64,000 nt of DNA from Symbiodinium natans (lineage: Eukaryota; Sar; Dinophyceae; Suessiales; Symbiodiniaceae). The notes under the pieces were generated by a model. The model made no database searches and was not told the origin of the DNA. It worked only from the letters and a program-made list of their open reading frames with translations. Shown in pieces: positions 10,304 through 22,300 of this stretch; the first letter of the stretch is position 1; each line of letters starts with the position of its first letter. The stretch spans positions 276,944 to 340,943 of the forward strand of contig CAJNDS010002618.1 in NCBI GenBank assembly GCA_905221605.1. Reading direction: 5' to 3'. Position numbers and translations under genes: made by a program.

Positions 10304-13300
10304 GAACGGCCGGACCGGTGTGAACGGAGCCAGCCATAAAAAGCAGAAGGAGGAGAAGGAGGATGTTTCGCAAAAGCATCTGGAGTCACTCTGCAGCGGA
10401 AGGTTGCGACCAAGTGAGTCTGCTGGTTTTTTTCAATGTTAGCTGCCAATCGCTTCTGCTGCAGAGGCATGCCAAAACCGTGGAAAGCGAGTGGTCACAG
10501 AACGGCATGGAGTTTCTTGGCAGGGATTTGCGTTTGGTTGGATGCTCTTGCTGGGATGACCAGAGAGCACTAGCCTCGCTTGAAGTCTGGGTTTGCCGTT
10601 GTAAGGAGGAAAATGCTTGATAACGACTTAGCATAACTGGCTTGACACACATCACCGCGGATAAAAGCCCGAAGGCCTCCAACAAGTCTGGCCCAGGATG
10701 GATGCGGTGCGCACGGAGATATCTCACCCGCTGAAGTCTGGCCTGCAGCACCTGAGTGCCTTGTCATTTTTGGCTGCCCGTGTGCTTGGAATTGCTTCAA
10801 GTTTCTTATTTCACTTGTGCCATCGGCTTATGCCATCACTGGTGTGACAATGAGGCGAAGAAGAGGCCAGAGCAATCCGCCACAGATTGCGTCTACGACT
10901 GGGAGCATTGACGGCCAAGAAGCTTGTGTCAGGCAAATCCTTGCATGATGCCTGTGGCCTGTCAGCAGTCACCGTGCAGTCATCGTGCAGTCACCGTGCA
11001 GTCACCGTGCAGTCACGGCAGCTCCAAGCACCCTCATGTGCCCACACTTTCCGTAGTCAGTCCGTGTGCGAGGGTTTACACACCACGAAGGAAAGTGCAT
11101 GCTGTGTTTGCTGATGTTTGCGGCCCCTCAGGCAGCTCTTTGGGTCTCACGCGCTACACCATCGAGGATATGAATGAGCTTGTCAACCTCTTGGCAGACT
11201 ATATCGGTCTCACCTTCGACTCAGTGGAGATTCCGACGGGCCGGCGGATAAGCCGTCCTGCTGCAGAGCCCCGGGTTCTCTGTTCTCTGTCTCCCCCCAT
11301 GTGCTGCCCAAGCGCAACAGCTGTTCCATTCATGCAGAGAGAGAGAGAGAGGGAGCAGTTGCAAGGTGAGTCGTCGAACATGTTTGGCTTCCGCGAGAGT
11401 GCCATGAACAGCCTGGGCAAGCCGGCAGCGTGGCAACTGAGAAACCACCCTTCACCCCATCCCAAAAGTCGGCTTTTCGCCAAGAGTCAGAAGCGGTGCG
11501 GCCAGGCCGTAGGCTCTAGCAGACTCACAACTTTGATCGCGGCTTGTTATAACAGAAGTTTCGAAAGCCATTCCGTACTTGCCTACTGACGAGCTGTGCC
11601 ACACTGTACCGTAGCCCATACACGTTGGTTGAGAGACTGTAAGCTCCGAGCTGGGAAGGTATGGCAATGGCCCAGGATGGGAGGAGGCCGTGACTCGCTC
11701 CATCGAAGCGCGCCGTGGCTGAGAAGCGCTTGTCGGGGTTGGAATGGCCTTTGTAATTTGGTGGTGAGGGGTGTGCTGGGCCATGAAATCAAGAAGAACT
11801 GGCTACTGCAGACCAGCAAGGCCCACGAATTGTCCACAACGAGGAAGATACAAACAGCGGGTGTAGGGAATGTAGGGGCGTGGCGAAGAACCTTTAGTCT
11901 GAAGGTGCCACGTTGAAGTGCGCTTCATGCACTTCACGGCCCTTTGTGTATGGCTGGTCGCCAATACAAACATTACTGGTACAAACCAAAGCAAGCCATG
12001 TGTCTCGTATGTAAGCGAGCGGAGAGTGCCCTGAGGCATCCCTCACCCCCTTTGCGGACATGCCAGCACGTTGCAGCTCGGCTCCAGTGGTGTAAAGCGC
12101 TCGTAGTGCCTGCAAAGTCCGTGAAGCCCGTATCGGAGCACAGAGGGCCAGGTCAGCCTCTGCGAATGCAGTTGCCAGGTCGAACGTGCGGTTTCGGGCT
12201 CGAAGCTGGATTTTTGATCCAACCTCCTTTGAGTTCTGATCCGGGCCAAACCTGTTTCCCATCCAAGTTCAGGGCCCTCAGAACTAGAAGTTGGCTGGAT
12301 TCAGATCACGATCCTTCCGAGGCTCTTGCTTGAGGTTCAGGGCATTTATCGAACTCGGGCGTTAGTAGAGCCTAGTGGCATGGATCTCAGATCAGTCGGA
12401 GAGCCGTGAGGCCATCTGAATGTCGTCCCTGCGCAGCCCCTGATGGACCTGTTCCTGGCACAGGAGACCCAGGGGACCGAGACAGGGCGACGGGCTTCCA
12501 CTGTATATGCAGTGCTACTTCGTGCTCCCTGGAACGCTCCCAGCTTCAAGCTGTTGTGAAGCATTTGAGAGGAGCTTCTTTGGTAATTTTGATCTTCTGT
12601 GCAGGAAGGCGATGTTCATCGAAAAGTTCTTGGACCGCGAATGCTGAAGCAGTTCCAGGCCTCACCAGGTGTCAGGCCCAAAAAACCTGCCCCGAGAAGC
12701 TTTGGCTTTGGCGTCAGGCCATGAAAGAGATCCTTCTGGCTGGCGCTGCTCGGCCTGAAATGTGATGAGTCGAAGCGGTGGAAGGGCTTTCGGTGACAAC
12801 CCTTCTAAAAACTTCGGCTTAGCTCAAACAACTGTCTCAGGTTTTTGGTGTATTCGGGCGTGCTGATCGGCGAGCTGTGTCATGAGAAGATGAGAACATG
12901 TGAGAACCCGGATCTGAGGACACAAACAGGCTCGTTGCGGAGCTGACCTTCGTCAGGAGCCCTCCACTCTCGCTGGCTTCAGATTCGACATCTGTGCGAC
13001 AAGGGTTTTTGTAGCATGTCGGTGGCGCCGGCAGTTTGGCCTGAAGCGCCTTAAAGTAACGCTGCTGTTGCCTTCGTGAGGATCAACGACTTGGCGGCTC
13101 CCCCCGAGCCAATGAACCTCCTCCTGCGTCAGTCTTAGAGATGCCCAGGTTGTTGGCCAATGTCTTTCGAGTCTTTCGAGCTTCTGAGAAAGTTGGGTGA
13201 GCCCCCGTCAGACTTGAAAGGTGCCTAGAGCCTCTTGTGGCAATCGTCATCATCGCCAATGGAGTGATGTATCTGGGCTCGCAGGGTGTGCAAGAATATG

Positions 13301-16300
13301 GCTTTGCTTCAGACTTGAGACTGTAAATGTTGTAATTGCACCCAAAACGGACTTCGCCAAGGTGCATGAAACGCTGCGCCTGCAATTTGTAGAGGTGTTG
13401 CGTGACACCACGGCAACAGCTCCTCGTTCGATTCAGGATCGGCTTCCAGACAGATCCGCAGTGGAAGGATTGGCCGCACTGGATTGCCGTGGCACTGTTT
13501 GCACTTGGACTGTGGAGGGAGTGTCAAGGAGAAGGTGCAGGGTGACATCACATTCTTGCAGAAGTCAAGAAGTTGTTCCTGTGACAAACAAACAGATACG
13601 TACAGGGATTACTCACAGGCACATCTGCAGCATCGAAACGCCCTTACAGTGGAACCAGTGGCCTTATTCAATTCTAGCAAAAAGCAAATGGCACAAAGAC
13701 GGCTGGCATGGTCATGAGCTGTTGGAGTAGTTCGGCTCCCTGAAACAAGCTCTGGACAACAAAAATCTGTGCTCATCGTATCTGAGGGCGAATGCAAGTT
13801 TGCTCCAAGGTGGAAGCAGCATTTGCTTGCTTCCTGATATTAGAGATTGTGCTGCGCATGTACCTTCAAGGCGGGCGGGTCAAGGGCTCGATGTGTCACC
13901 AGAAGCACGCAGAGCATTGTGCAGCCTCTGCTTCAGGGAGAGTTGAACATTGTGCACCTACTAAACAGGGTCCGCAAAGTTTTTTCTGATCAGCCAAACT
14001 GAAGCTGTTGTGCTAACAGAGCCGGCTAGGCTAGGCGGGCTTAGTTTCGCTACTTCCCCTGGTGAGGTGGCCGCACCTTCTTCAGCGGTAATGAGCTCAT
14101 GCATCCTGCTGGCAAATATTTGTCATCGGGGATGCAAAGAAGCAACTGTTCCTACCCGGAAACCCGATTTGAAACGCTGAGCCATTTCCCCCCCACCCCG
14201 ACCCCAAATGCCCTTGAACCCAATTCCCCCGCCCTCAGCTTAAATTAAAATCCCGAAGGCTGCATCGACCCCAAACCATGCCTGGGCGGCCCCCGCCCTC
14301 TTGTCGCCCAGCTCTGGGGTGGGCGCTCCCGCGCAAAGGAGGATGCCCCAGAAGCAGAGCACGGCAGGTTGTTAGGGTGTGGAAGTTCACGAAAGCATGG
14401 CGTGGACTGACATTGGCTCTTTTGACCACAGGCCCAGGTCGTCGTCCAAAAACTCAAGGTGGTCACGAATTCGTGACCTCTTGTCTGGCTTCAACTAGTT
14501 GGCTTCCAAGTGCCATCTCCGGACCCGACTGCATTGCATCTGTTGCCTTGACCAAAGGGTGTCATCAAGCTTCATGGATGTGTTGCTTCAACACGTTCAC
14601 CCCGAAGCATGCTTTCTTGGCCGTTCGCTACCAGCATCCACCAGCCATCCACTGTGTTCATCCAGGCCAAAACGGCCTGCCACAACCAGGACTGCTTTCC
14701 AGGGAAGCCACAGCTGAATTGGAGCCATGGACCGAAGGCCCTAGCGAAAGTCATCGTCTTATTAGTACGACCGTTGTGGCATGTTGTGGTCATTCATATC
14801 CTTCTTAGCGTTCTTATCATCATTATAGCAAGGACGGCCACGATGTGCACCAACCGGGAGTAAGCTCGTTGATGCCGGCCAGGCCTTCCTGGTCGGCATC
14901 ACCAAAGCCGATCGTCGACGACCCTGCATAGTGAACATGGACGTGTCATTACGACTTTCGGGCGATGCTCAACCTGCCTTTTGCTGAGGAGGGCTGTCCC
15001 GGCCTATGCGTTTGGCAGATCTTCTTTCCCTCAGCAGGGGAAAGGAAGATGAGTGGCCCGTTGCACTCCTCTGGGGAGATGCCATGGCTTGCTTCGATAC
15101 GGATTGCGAGCCGTTCCTGGCCAGGGCAGGCCCACCTCGCACTCTTTACTTTGCCCCCTGTCCAATATGTCCGCTCGCTCTCCGCAGTGTCCACGACTGG
15201 CATACGGTGACGTTTTTTAGAAGTGGCCATCTCCCCAGGCACGGACGTAGTATCAGAGTACTGCTTAAACCGTGTATTGAAACACCAAACAGCATCACCA
15301 CTACAAGCCCTAGACCACCCCTTGACCCCCCAGACCCCTACGCGACACCGACACACCACCGCACAACCACGCAGACTACCAGACCACTTGGCCACAACGA
15401 CACCACCCCCACCACCCATACACCACCCCTAAACCACGACCATGCCCCAAGCCCCCCACCGCACCTCCTAGATTGCCTGACTTAAAATGATGCGTGCAAA
15501 CTAGAATCCCTTTACTCAGCAGTTTTTTGAGGCTTTGTGTTTTTCGTCAAGACGGCCTATTTCTGACGTCCTTTTGGTCAAGATGGCCTAGTTCGCTTAC
15601 TTTCGCTTGCTGTTCTGGGAACACATCTTCTTGAGCCAATTCCTTTGGAGTTGGTGATGTACAAGAATGGTGGGGCTCTACTTGCAGCACTAAAGCGCCC
15701 CCAATAAAGCAAGTATGAAAATATACGGCGTTTATTTAAGGGATGCGGATCAAAAAAGATATTTAGGATCAAAAACTTATTTAGGATCAAAGAACAATTT
15801 ATTTAGGATCAAGAAATAATTTATTCTGTTCTTCCGACGGAGAGAGGGAAGGGGAGGGAGGGAGGGAGAAAAGGAGGGAAGGAAGAGCAAGGAAGGAAGG
15901 AAGGCAGGCAGGAAGGAAGGAAGGAAGGAAGGAAGCAAGCAAGCAAGGCAGCAAGGAAGCAAGGAAGCAAGGAAGCAAGGAAGCAAGGAAGCAAGGAAGC
16001 AAGGAAGCAAGGAAGCAAGGAAGCAAGGAAGCAAGGAAGCAAGGAAGCAAGGAAGCAAAGAAGCAAGGAAGCAAGGAAGCAAGGAAGCAAGGAAGCAAGG
16101 AAGCAAGGAAGCAAGGAAGCAAGGAAGCAAGGAAGCAAGGAAGCAAGGAAGCAAGGAAAGAAAAGGAAAGGAAATGAAAGGACAGGAAAGGATATGTAGG
16201 AAAACATAACATAACATCATATGATATAATATATATATATATATGTGTGTGTATATGTTAAAACAAGTATAACAAAATATTATAGTGGCATAGAGTAGAA

Positions 16301-19300
16301 TAGACCACAATATCGTATAGTATACTTTTGTATCATAAAAAAATAATATAAAATCGAAATAACAAAGCATATATGTATATATTTACTGCTATTTGATATA
16401 GAATTCATAATGCACTATACATATTTCTGGTTTGTTTGGCGCCGGGCAAGCTTCTTCAACGCGTATGAATCCCTTCCAAACCCATGATGCGAGCATTGTG
16501 TTTGCAAAGGGGGGGGGTCTGCGCCCCCGCTTCAAACCCCCCGCTGTTTTTGAAAGCCGGGCAAGCTTGCTACAAAGCAAATATGAATATCCTTTCCAAA
16601 CCAATGATGCGAGCGTTGTGTTTGCAAATGGGGGGGGGGAGGTGCGCCCCCCCCAACCCCTCCGCTGTTTTTAGTCCGGGCACGTTTGCTTCAAAGCACA
16701 TGAATCCTTCCAATCCCATGATGCATGCGAGCACTTTTTTGCCAAAACCATGAAGACACAATAGGATACAATGATATACGAGAATATATTACAAAAAGAT
16801 GCAATATACAATAATACGCAAAAACACAACAATGTGCAAGTATGTACAAGAATATGCAGCAAATTTCACGTAAAAAACGAATAACTTACAATAATTTTCC
16901 GTAATTGACAACAATATTCAATAATAGACAACAAGATACAATAATATACGAAAATATACAATAACATACACTAATATACAACCATATATAGAAAAGTGTA
17001 CAAAATTTCAATAATATACAGTAGTCGACAAGAGTATACAATAATATACAAGAATATTCAATAATATACTATAATATAGAATAATCTGCAATAATATACA
17101 AAGAAAATTTAATAATATACAATAATATACAGTAACCTACAAAAAAAGAGAACAAAACCAAGAATTTTAACAATATACAAAAACATTCAAAAATATGCAA
17201 TAATATGCAATATTATACAAAAACACAAGAAAATTCAAGACAATACAAGAATATTCAACAATATACATACAACAATGTACAATAATATGCAAGAATATAC
17301 AGTGTTATACAATATTGTACAAGAATCTTCCACAATACTATGCCAGAATACCCATCATTTTTTTGAAACTTCTAATGCCAAGATGCCAGCATTGATTTGC
17401 AGCCTCTGCAAACTCAGAAATGCTGCTATTTACAGTATTTCCAGCCTCTGAAATCGCAGAAATGCTGCTATTTTCAGTATTTGTAGCCTCTGGAAACTCA
17501 GAAATGCTGCAGTGTACAGTATTTCCAGCCTCTGAAAGCGCAGAGCTGCTGCTACATACAATATCTGCAGCCTCTCTGGAAACTCAGACATGCTGCTATT
17601 TTCAGTAGTTCCCGCATAAATGCTGTGTTTTTTCGGTATTTAGAGCTTGCGAGCGGCCAGAACTGCTGCATTTCTGAGCGTTTACAGCCTCCGCTCCGCT
17701 TGCAAGAAGCCTTCGAAGCCTTCAGTAAATTATTTGTTGATCCCAAATACTTTTTTTGGATCCGCCTAGAAATATATTATTTTTGATCCTAAATGCATTT
17801 TTTGATCCCCTACCCTTTATTTAATGGGGGTTTTTGGTATTGGGGCCTGCAATGGTCTGCATATAGAATCCACTGGTCTCCCCAAGCCAGGCTTCAAATG
17901 ACAAATCACGAACTTGTTCCACTTTTTTGGTGGAGTTTTGCGCGAAGATCAACTTTCTGCGGTTGCCTACAGCACCTTCAGTTTGCATCGCCTGAGGTGG
18001 AACATGTTTGATTTGTTCCTTGGCCTGACTGGCGTAACGGACGTGATTATCCAAATCGTGTCGGACAGCAATGGCGATGCTGGGTGGCATAAGTTATCAT
18101 AAGTTGCTTCAGTTTTGGCAGAGGGTGGTCCGGACCGGACATCCGGACAGGGTTGCTGTTGGGCATTGTTCCCGAGAATGTGTGCTGTGACCAGGATGTA
18201 TTTGGCACATCTCTGCTCCGCTTTTGCAGACTGATCCGCCTAGCAACTGGGTTGTTATGGAGGATGCCCGCGTGATAGACATGCTTCCGAGTTCAGCTGC
18301 AGTCGGCTTGTCATCAGCTCATCAGCTGTTTCAGCTGTTTCAATGCAGCTTTGCAGGTACGAATTGTGAAGGTGTTTCGCCTCAAGGCTATGAAGGATTT
18401 GCGTCTCATGGTCAAGGGCCTGATTGCTGGAGTGAAGACGCTGGTCATGGCCTTCACATTGCTCTTCACTGTCCTCTACGTCATCAGTGGCTTTGCCACC
18501 ATGACACTCGGCAACAGCCTCAGAGCCTCAGAGCTCCACGAGCTCCACGAGCCTCAGAGCTCCACGAGCCGATGGTGCTTGTGGGTAAGGATTGTGGCCT
18601 CTCTCCCTTATCTCTCTCTCGCACTCTTTCTCTCTCTCTCTCTCTCTTGATCTTTCTCCTTGTCTTTCTCTCTTTCTCTCTTTCTCTCTTTCTCTCTTTC
18701 TCTCTTTCTCTCTTTCTCTCTTTCTCTCTTTCTCTCTTTCTCTCTTTCTCTCTTTCTCTCTTTCTCTCTTTCTCTCTTTCTCTCTTTCTCTCTTTCTCTC
18801 TTTCTCTCTTTCTCTCTTTCTCTCTTTCTCTCTTTCTCTCTCTTCTCTCTCTTTCTCTCTCTTTCTCTGAATTTTAACGCTACGCGACCCGCCTCGGCCC
18901 GGCCCAGCGCATTCGCGTGAGCATGGTGATTCCGCAGCGCTCGAGTCGCTGGGGGGGGGGGGGGGGGGGGGGGGGGGGCGCGGGGGGCAGGCTCTGGTGC
19001 TGGCGAACCGTGCGCTTGCAGAGCCCGGTTTTTTCGGGCACTACCCATTTGGCAAAAAAGGGGTCCGAAAATGGGCTTTGAGGTTGGGGGAGGCTTTGGA
19101 GGGGGGTGCCTGTTCTCACAACCTATACACCTTCGGCCCGAGGCCTCGGCGGATTTTCTTTCTCTTTCTCTTTCTTTCTCTGATTTATCTCTCTCTTTTT
19201 CTCTCTTTTTCTGAATTATCTCTCTCTTTCTCTCTCTTTCTCTCTCTTTGTCTCTCTTTCTCTCTCTTTCTCTCTCTTTCTCTCTCTTTCTCTCTCTTTC

Positions 19301-22300
19301 TCTCTCTTTCTCTCTCTTTCTCTCTCTTTCTCTCTCTTTCTCTCTCTTTCTCTCTCTTTCTCTCTCTTTCTCTCTCTTTCTCTCTCTTCTCTCAGGTCAA
19401 AGCTTGAGCGACAGCGACGACATTGCTGTCCGAAGTCTGGCGAAGTTCTTCAACACGATTCCATCTTCGATGTTTACGGCCTTCCGCTGTGCCACTGGTG
19501 AGTGCACCGATGACGAAGGGCAACCTTTACAGTCAATTCTGGCCAGTGAGTTTGGAGTCTCCTTCATTTTTTCCTACGTTGCCAGCTATATGCTGGTGTC
19601 CATGGGTATATTCAACGTGCGCCATGGCTCGAGTGCAGTGTGTGTGAGTGTCCTCCTGTCACTTCGCATGGCCTTTTTCTTAATTGCATCAGCACAAGAA
19701 TGTCTCATGCACCCATACTTGCACAAGCTGGCGAATTCTTTTCTACTACTACAAGTTGAGGATTCTGGCGGTGTATGTGGACATCACCATGAAGGAGCGG
19801 TCTGGGACGTCCATTCCCTCAAAAAGACTAATGTATTATCTGCACTGAAGTTTCTGCGAAGCTCACATACATGGGAGTGCCTCCCGCAAGCAGCAAATGC
19901 ACAGAAGGGAAGCCATGGCCTTAGATGCTCGTATGTCAGATGCCCTCATATTGGATGCTCTCATCTCGGATGTTCCTATCCCAAACGCTTGCTTCTAATG
20001 AAAAGCAGAATAATGCAGTACTGGCCAACCCCTACACCCAAGCCCTAAACCCGAAACCCGAAACCCTAAACCCTAAACCCTAAACCCTGTCATCATGCAG
20101 GCCGCCAAGGAGAATGATGCCGTCACAATTGAGCAGCACTCGAAGGAATCAATCAGGCCCCAGTACGGGTTTAAAGTGGAGGGAAAACAAGCGCACGGGT
20201 CGGTAACGGTCGTACATGTTTTACAAGTAAGCGTTTTGCCACAACGGGAACACGAAGACGTGGCAAAGTGTTGATTTCAAACGTAAAGCATGGCAGGCGC
20301 GGTATTTTCTGTGATTTGGCGTGTCTTATTTGTGTGTTGTTCTGAAGGTGGTTCGAAAGCCAACAACAACTTTCATGTCGACGTGGTTACTCAGTTTACT
20401 CGAAAATCTTGCGGTTTTTGCTAGTATGGTTGCGCGGTTCACTTAAATGCGAAACCCATGGCCTGTAACGCAAGAGCGTTATGCGTCTCAGCGTGCGGGG
20501 GTCACGGATCGTGCGCTAAAAGTGGCGCGCCTCGTCACAAGCATGGACACGGATCAGTCACAGAAAAGGACCCGGATAAGTCACAAAAGCAGGCGCGGAT
20601 CACGGGGTTTAGGGCTTTTTAGGGTTTAGGATTTTTAGGGTTTAGGGATGTTTAGGGTGTTTAAGGTTTTTAGGGATTTTTGGGTTTTAGGGTGTTTAGG
20701 GTCCAGGGTTTTTAGGTTTTAGGGTGTTAGGGTTTAGGGATTTGAGGGTCTAGGGGTTTAGGGTATTTTAGGGTTTAGGGTTGTTTAGGGTTTAGCGTGT
20801 TTAGGGTGTTTAGGGTGTTTCGGCCGTTAAGGGTTTTTAGGGTGTTAAGGGGTTGAGGATTCTTAGGGTTTTGAGTGTTTGTAGGGTTTAGGGTTTTCAG
20901 GGTTTTCAGGGTTTTCAGGGTTTTTAGGGTTTTTAGGGTTTAGGGTTTTTGGGCTTCCGGTTTTAAGGGTTTGAGGTTTTTGATTTTAACGCTACGCGAC
21001 CTCGGCCTGGCCCAGTGCAGCCCCCTGAGCTTGTGGAGCATGCAGCCCATCCAAAGTGTCAAGCAAGAAGTTGCGCTCGGTAGTTTGGCCAGGACGCATG
21101 TAGCCGCGTCATGCCTCAACGCCAGATGCTATGCTTCAGACACGCATAGTGCGACGTGCTGCGCACCAGGTTTAAAAGGCAGGTGACCACGCGGAGCTTG
21201 GGGGGCAACCCTGCACCAGTGACGCCCCATCTGCCATGACCCCTCCAAACGAGGGGCCAGGTTACCGGCAGAATAGATGCAACGCACCCGCAGAATAGAC
21301 GCAATGCACCCTTAGCTCAGTACACTGTGTCCTGGGCGGGGGCAGGGAGGGTGCGAAGGAAGCGGAGGGTGCGGAGGGCGCGCGGAGGGAGGGGACAGAG
21401 GGCGCGGAGGGCGCGGAGGGAGGGGGCGCGGAGGGCGCGGAGGGCGCCGGAGGGCGCGGGAGGGCGTGGAGATGCGTGGAGGAGTGGAGGGTGCGGAGGG
21501 TGCGGAGGGTGCGGAGGGTGCAGAGGGTGCGGAGGGCGCGGAGGGCGCGGAGGGCGTGGAGGGCGTTCGCGGATCGGGCGGAAGGCCCTCTACATCACAC
21601 ACTGAACCGAATGTCAGGCTCCCCATCCGCGCTCCCCCCTCCTTGCCCCCCCGAACCCGTCCGTCAACCGGATGTGCATGGTCCACGCCTCCCCGCGCCA
21701 CGCCCCTCTCCCAGCAAAATGTTCCGACCCCCCTCCCTTGACCGTGTCGTCTCCCTGGCCTCCCGTCAAAATTCAGTCCGACCCTCCTCCGTTGACCGTC
21801 TCCTCTTCGCGGCCTCTTTCGCCAAAAAGCGATCCGATAGCACGCCTTCCGCATTGAAGCCCAATTTGAGAGAGGTTTTCGGGAAGAATCCATGGAAAAC
21901 AAAGAGCACGCGCAGAATAGAGCGTCCAAGGCATGGGGGGGGGGGTGGGGGTGGGGCGGGGGCGGGGGCGGGGGGGGCCCCTGTGTGTCAAGCCCAAAGT
22001 TGCCTGGTCCTGTTGTACCGCGTCCGCGCTGCCATCCTCGTTTGCCTCGCGGGGGGTACCCATTGCAGGGAAAAAAAGCCAAATAAAGGCCTCGGCGGAT
22101 TTTAGGGTTTCGCGTTTTTAGGGTTTTTAGGCTTTAGTAGCTTTAGGGTAGGTTTTTGAGGGTTTAGGGTTTTTAGGGCTTGGGTGCTTGTAGGGTTCAG
22201 GGTTTTTAGGGTGTTTAGGGTTTAGGATTTGTAAGGTTGAGGGGTTTAGGGTTTTTAGGGTTTCGGGTTTTTTAGGGTTTAGGGTTCTTTAGGGTCTGCG

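Larger units (their letters stand above)
15730..17820. mobile_element. AT-rich repeat island with inverted terminal arrays (island A)
   Basis: Left edge 15748-15830 has four tandem units starting GGATCAAAA and ending in TATTTA-like sequence. Right edge 17733-17815 has the same motif inverted (TTTTTGATCC) about three times. Next to both outer units is an ATTTA/TTTAT plus AGGG/CCCT motif. The interior holds an (AAGGAAGC)n block, AT-rich DNA, three G-rich units of about 115 bp and a 42-bp tandem repeat. No credible protein is encoded. The layout resembles a foldback element carried in an intron; mobility is inference. Confidence 0.5.
13893..17996 (+). other. 4.1 kb intron of the channel gene
   Basis: Lies between the S2 and S3 exons. 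The first 1.8 kb contains no recognised feature except C-rich low-complexity DNA at about 14180-14300 and 15290-15470. The part from 15730 to 17820 is a repeat island described separately. A stretch at 14230-14820 is open in several frames but shows no family motif. Confidence 0.6.

Noticed and set aside
9816-10470. Minus-strand frames reading QGLVNELAEGLQAELGA and KADLKFSKAVYNDLMES
   Set aside because: They look coding, but the + strand of the same DNA gives exons with AG|G acceptors and matching phases, and all other genes are on +. Not fully excluded.
15777-16370. Open frames with repeated PCFLASLL units
   Set aside because: Translation of the (AAGGAAGC)n repeat on the minus strand; an 8-bp unit gives periodic peptides in all frames.
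21312-22105. Long Pro/Ser- or Gly-rich frames on both strands
   Set aside because: Generated by the GCGGAGGGC minisatellite and G runs inside a dispersed element.
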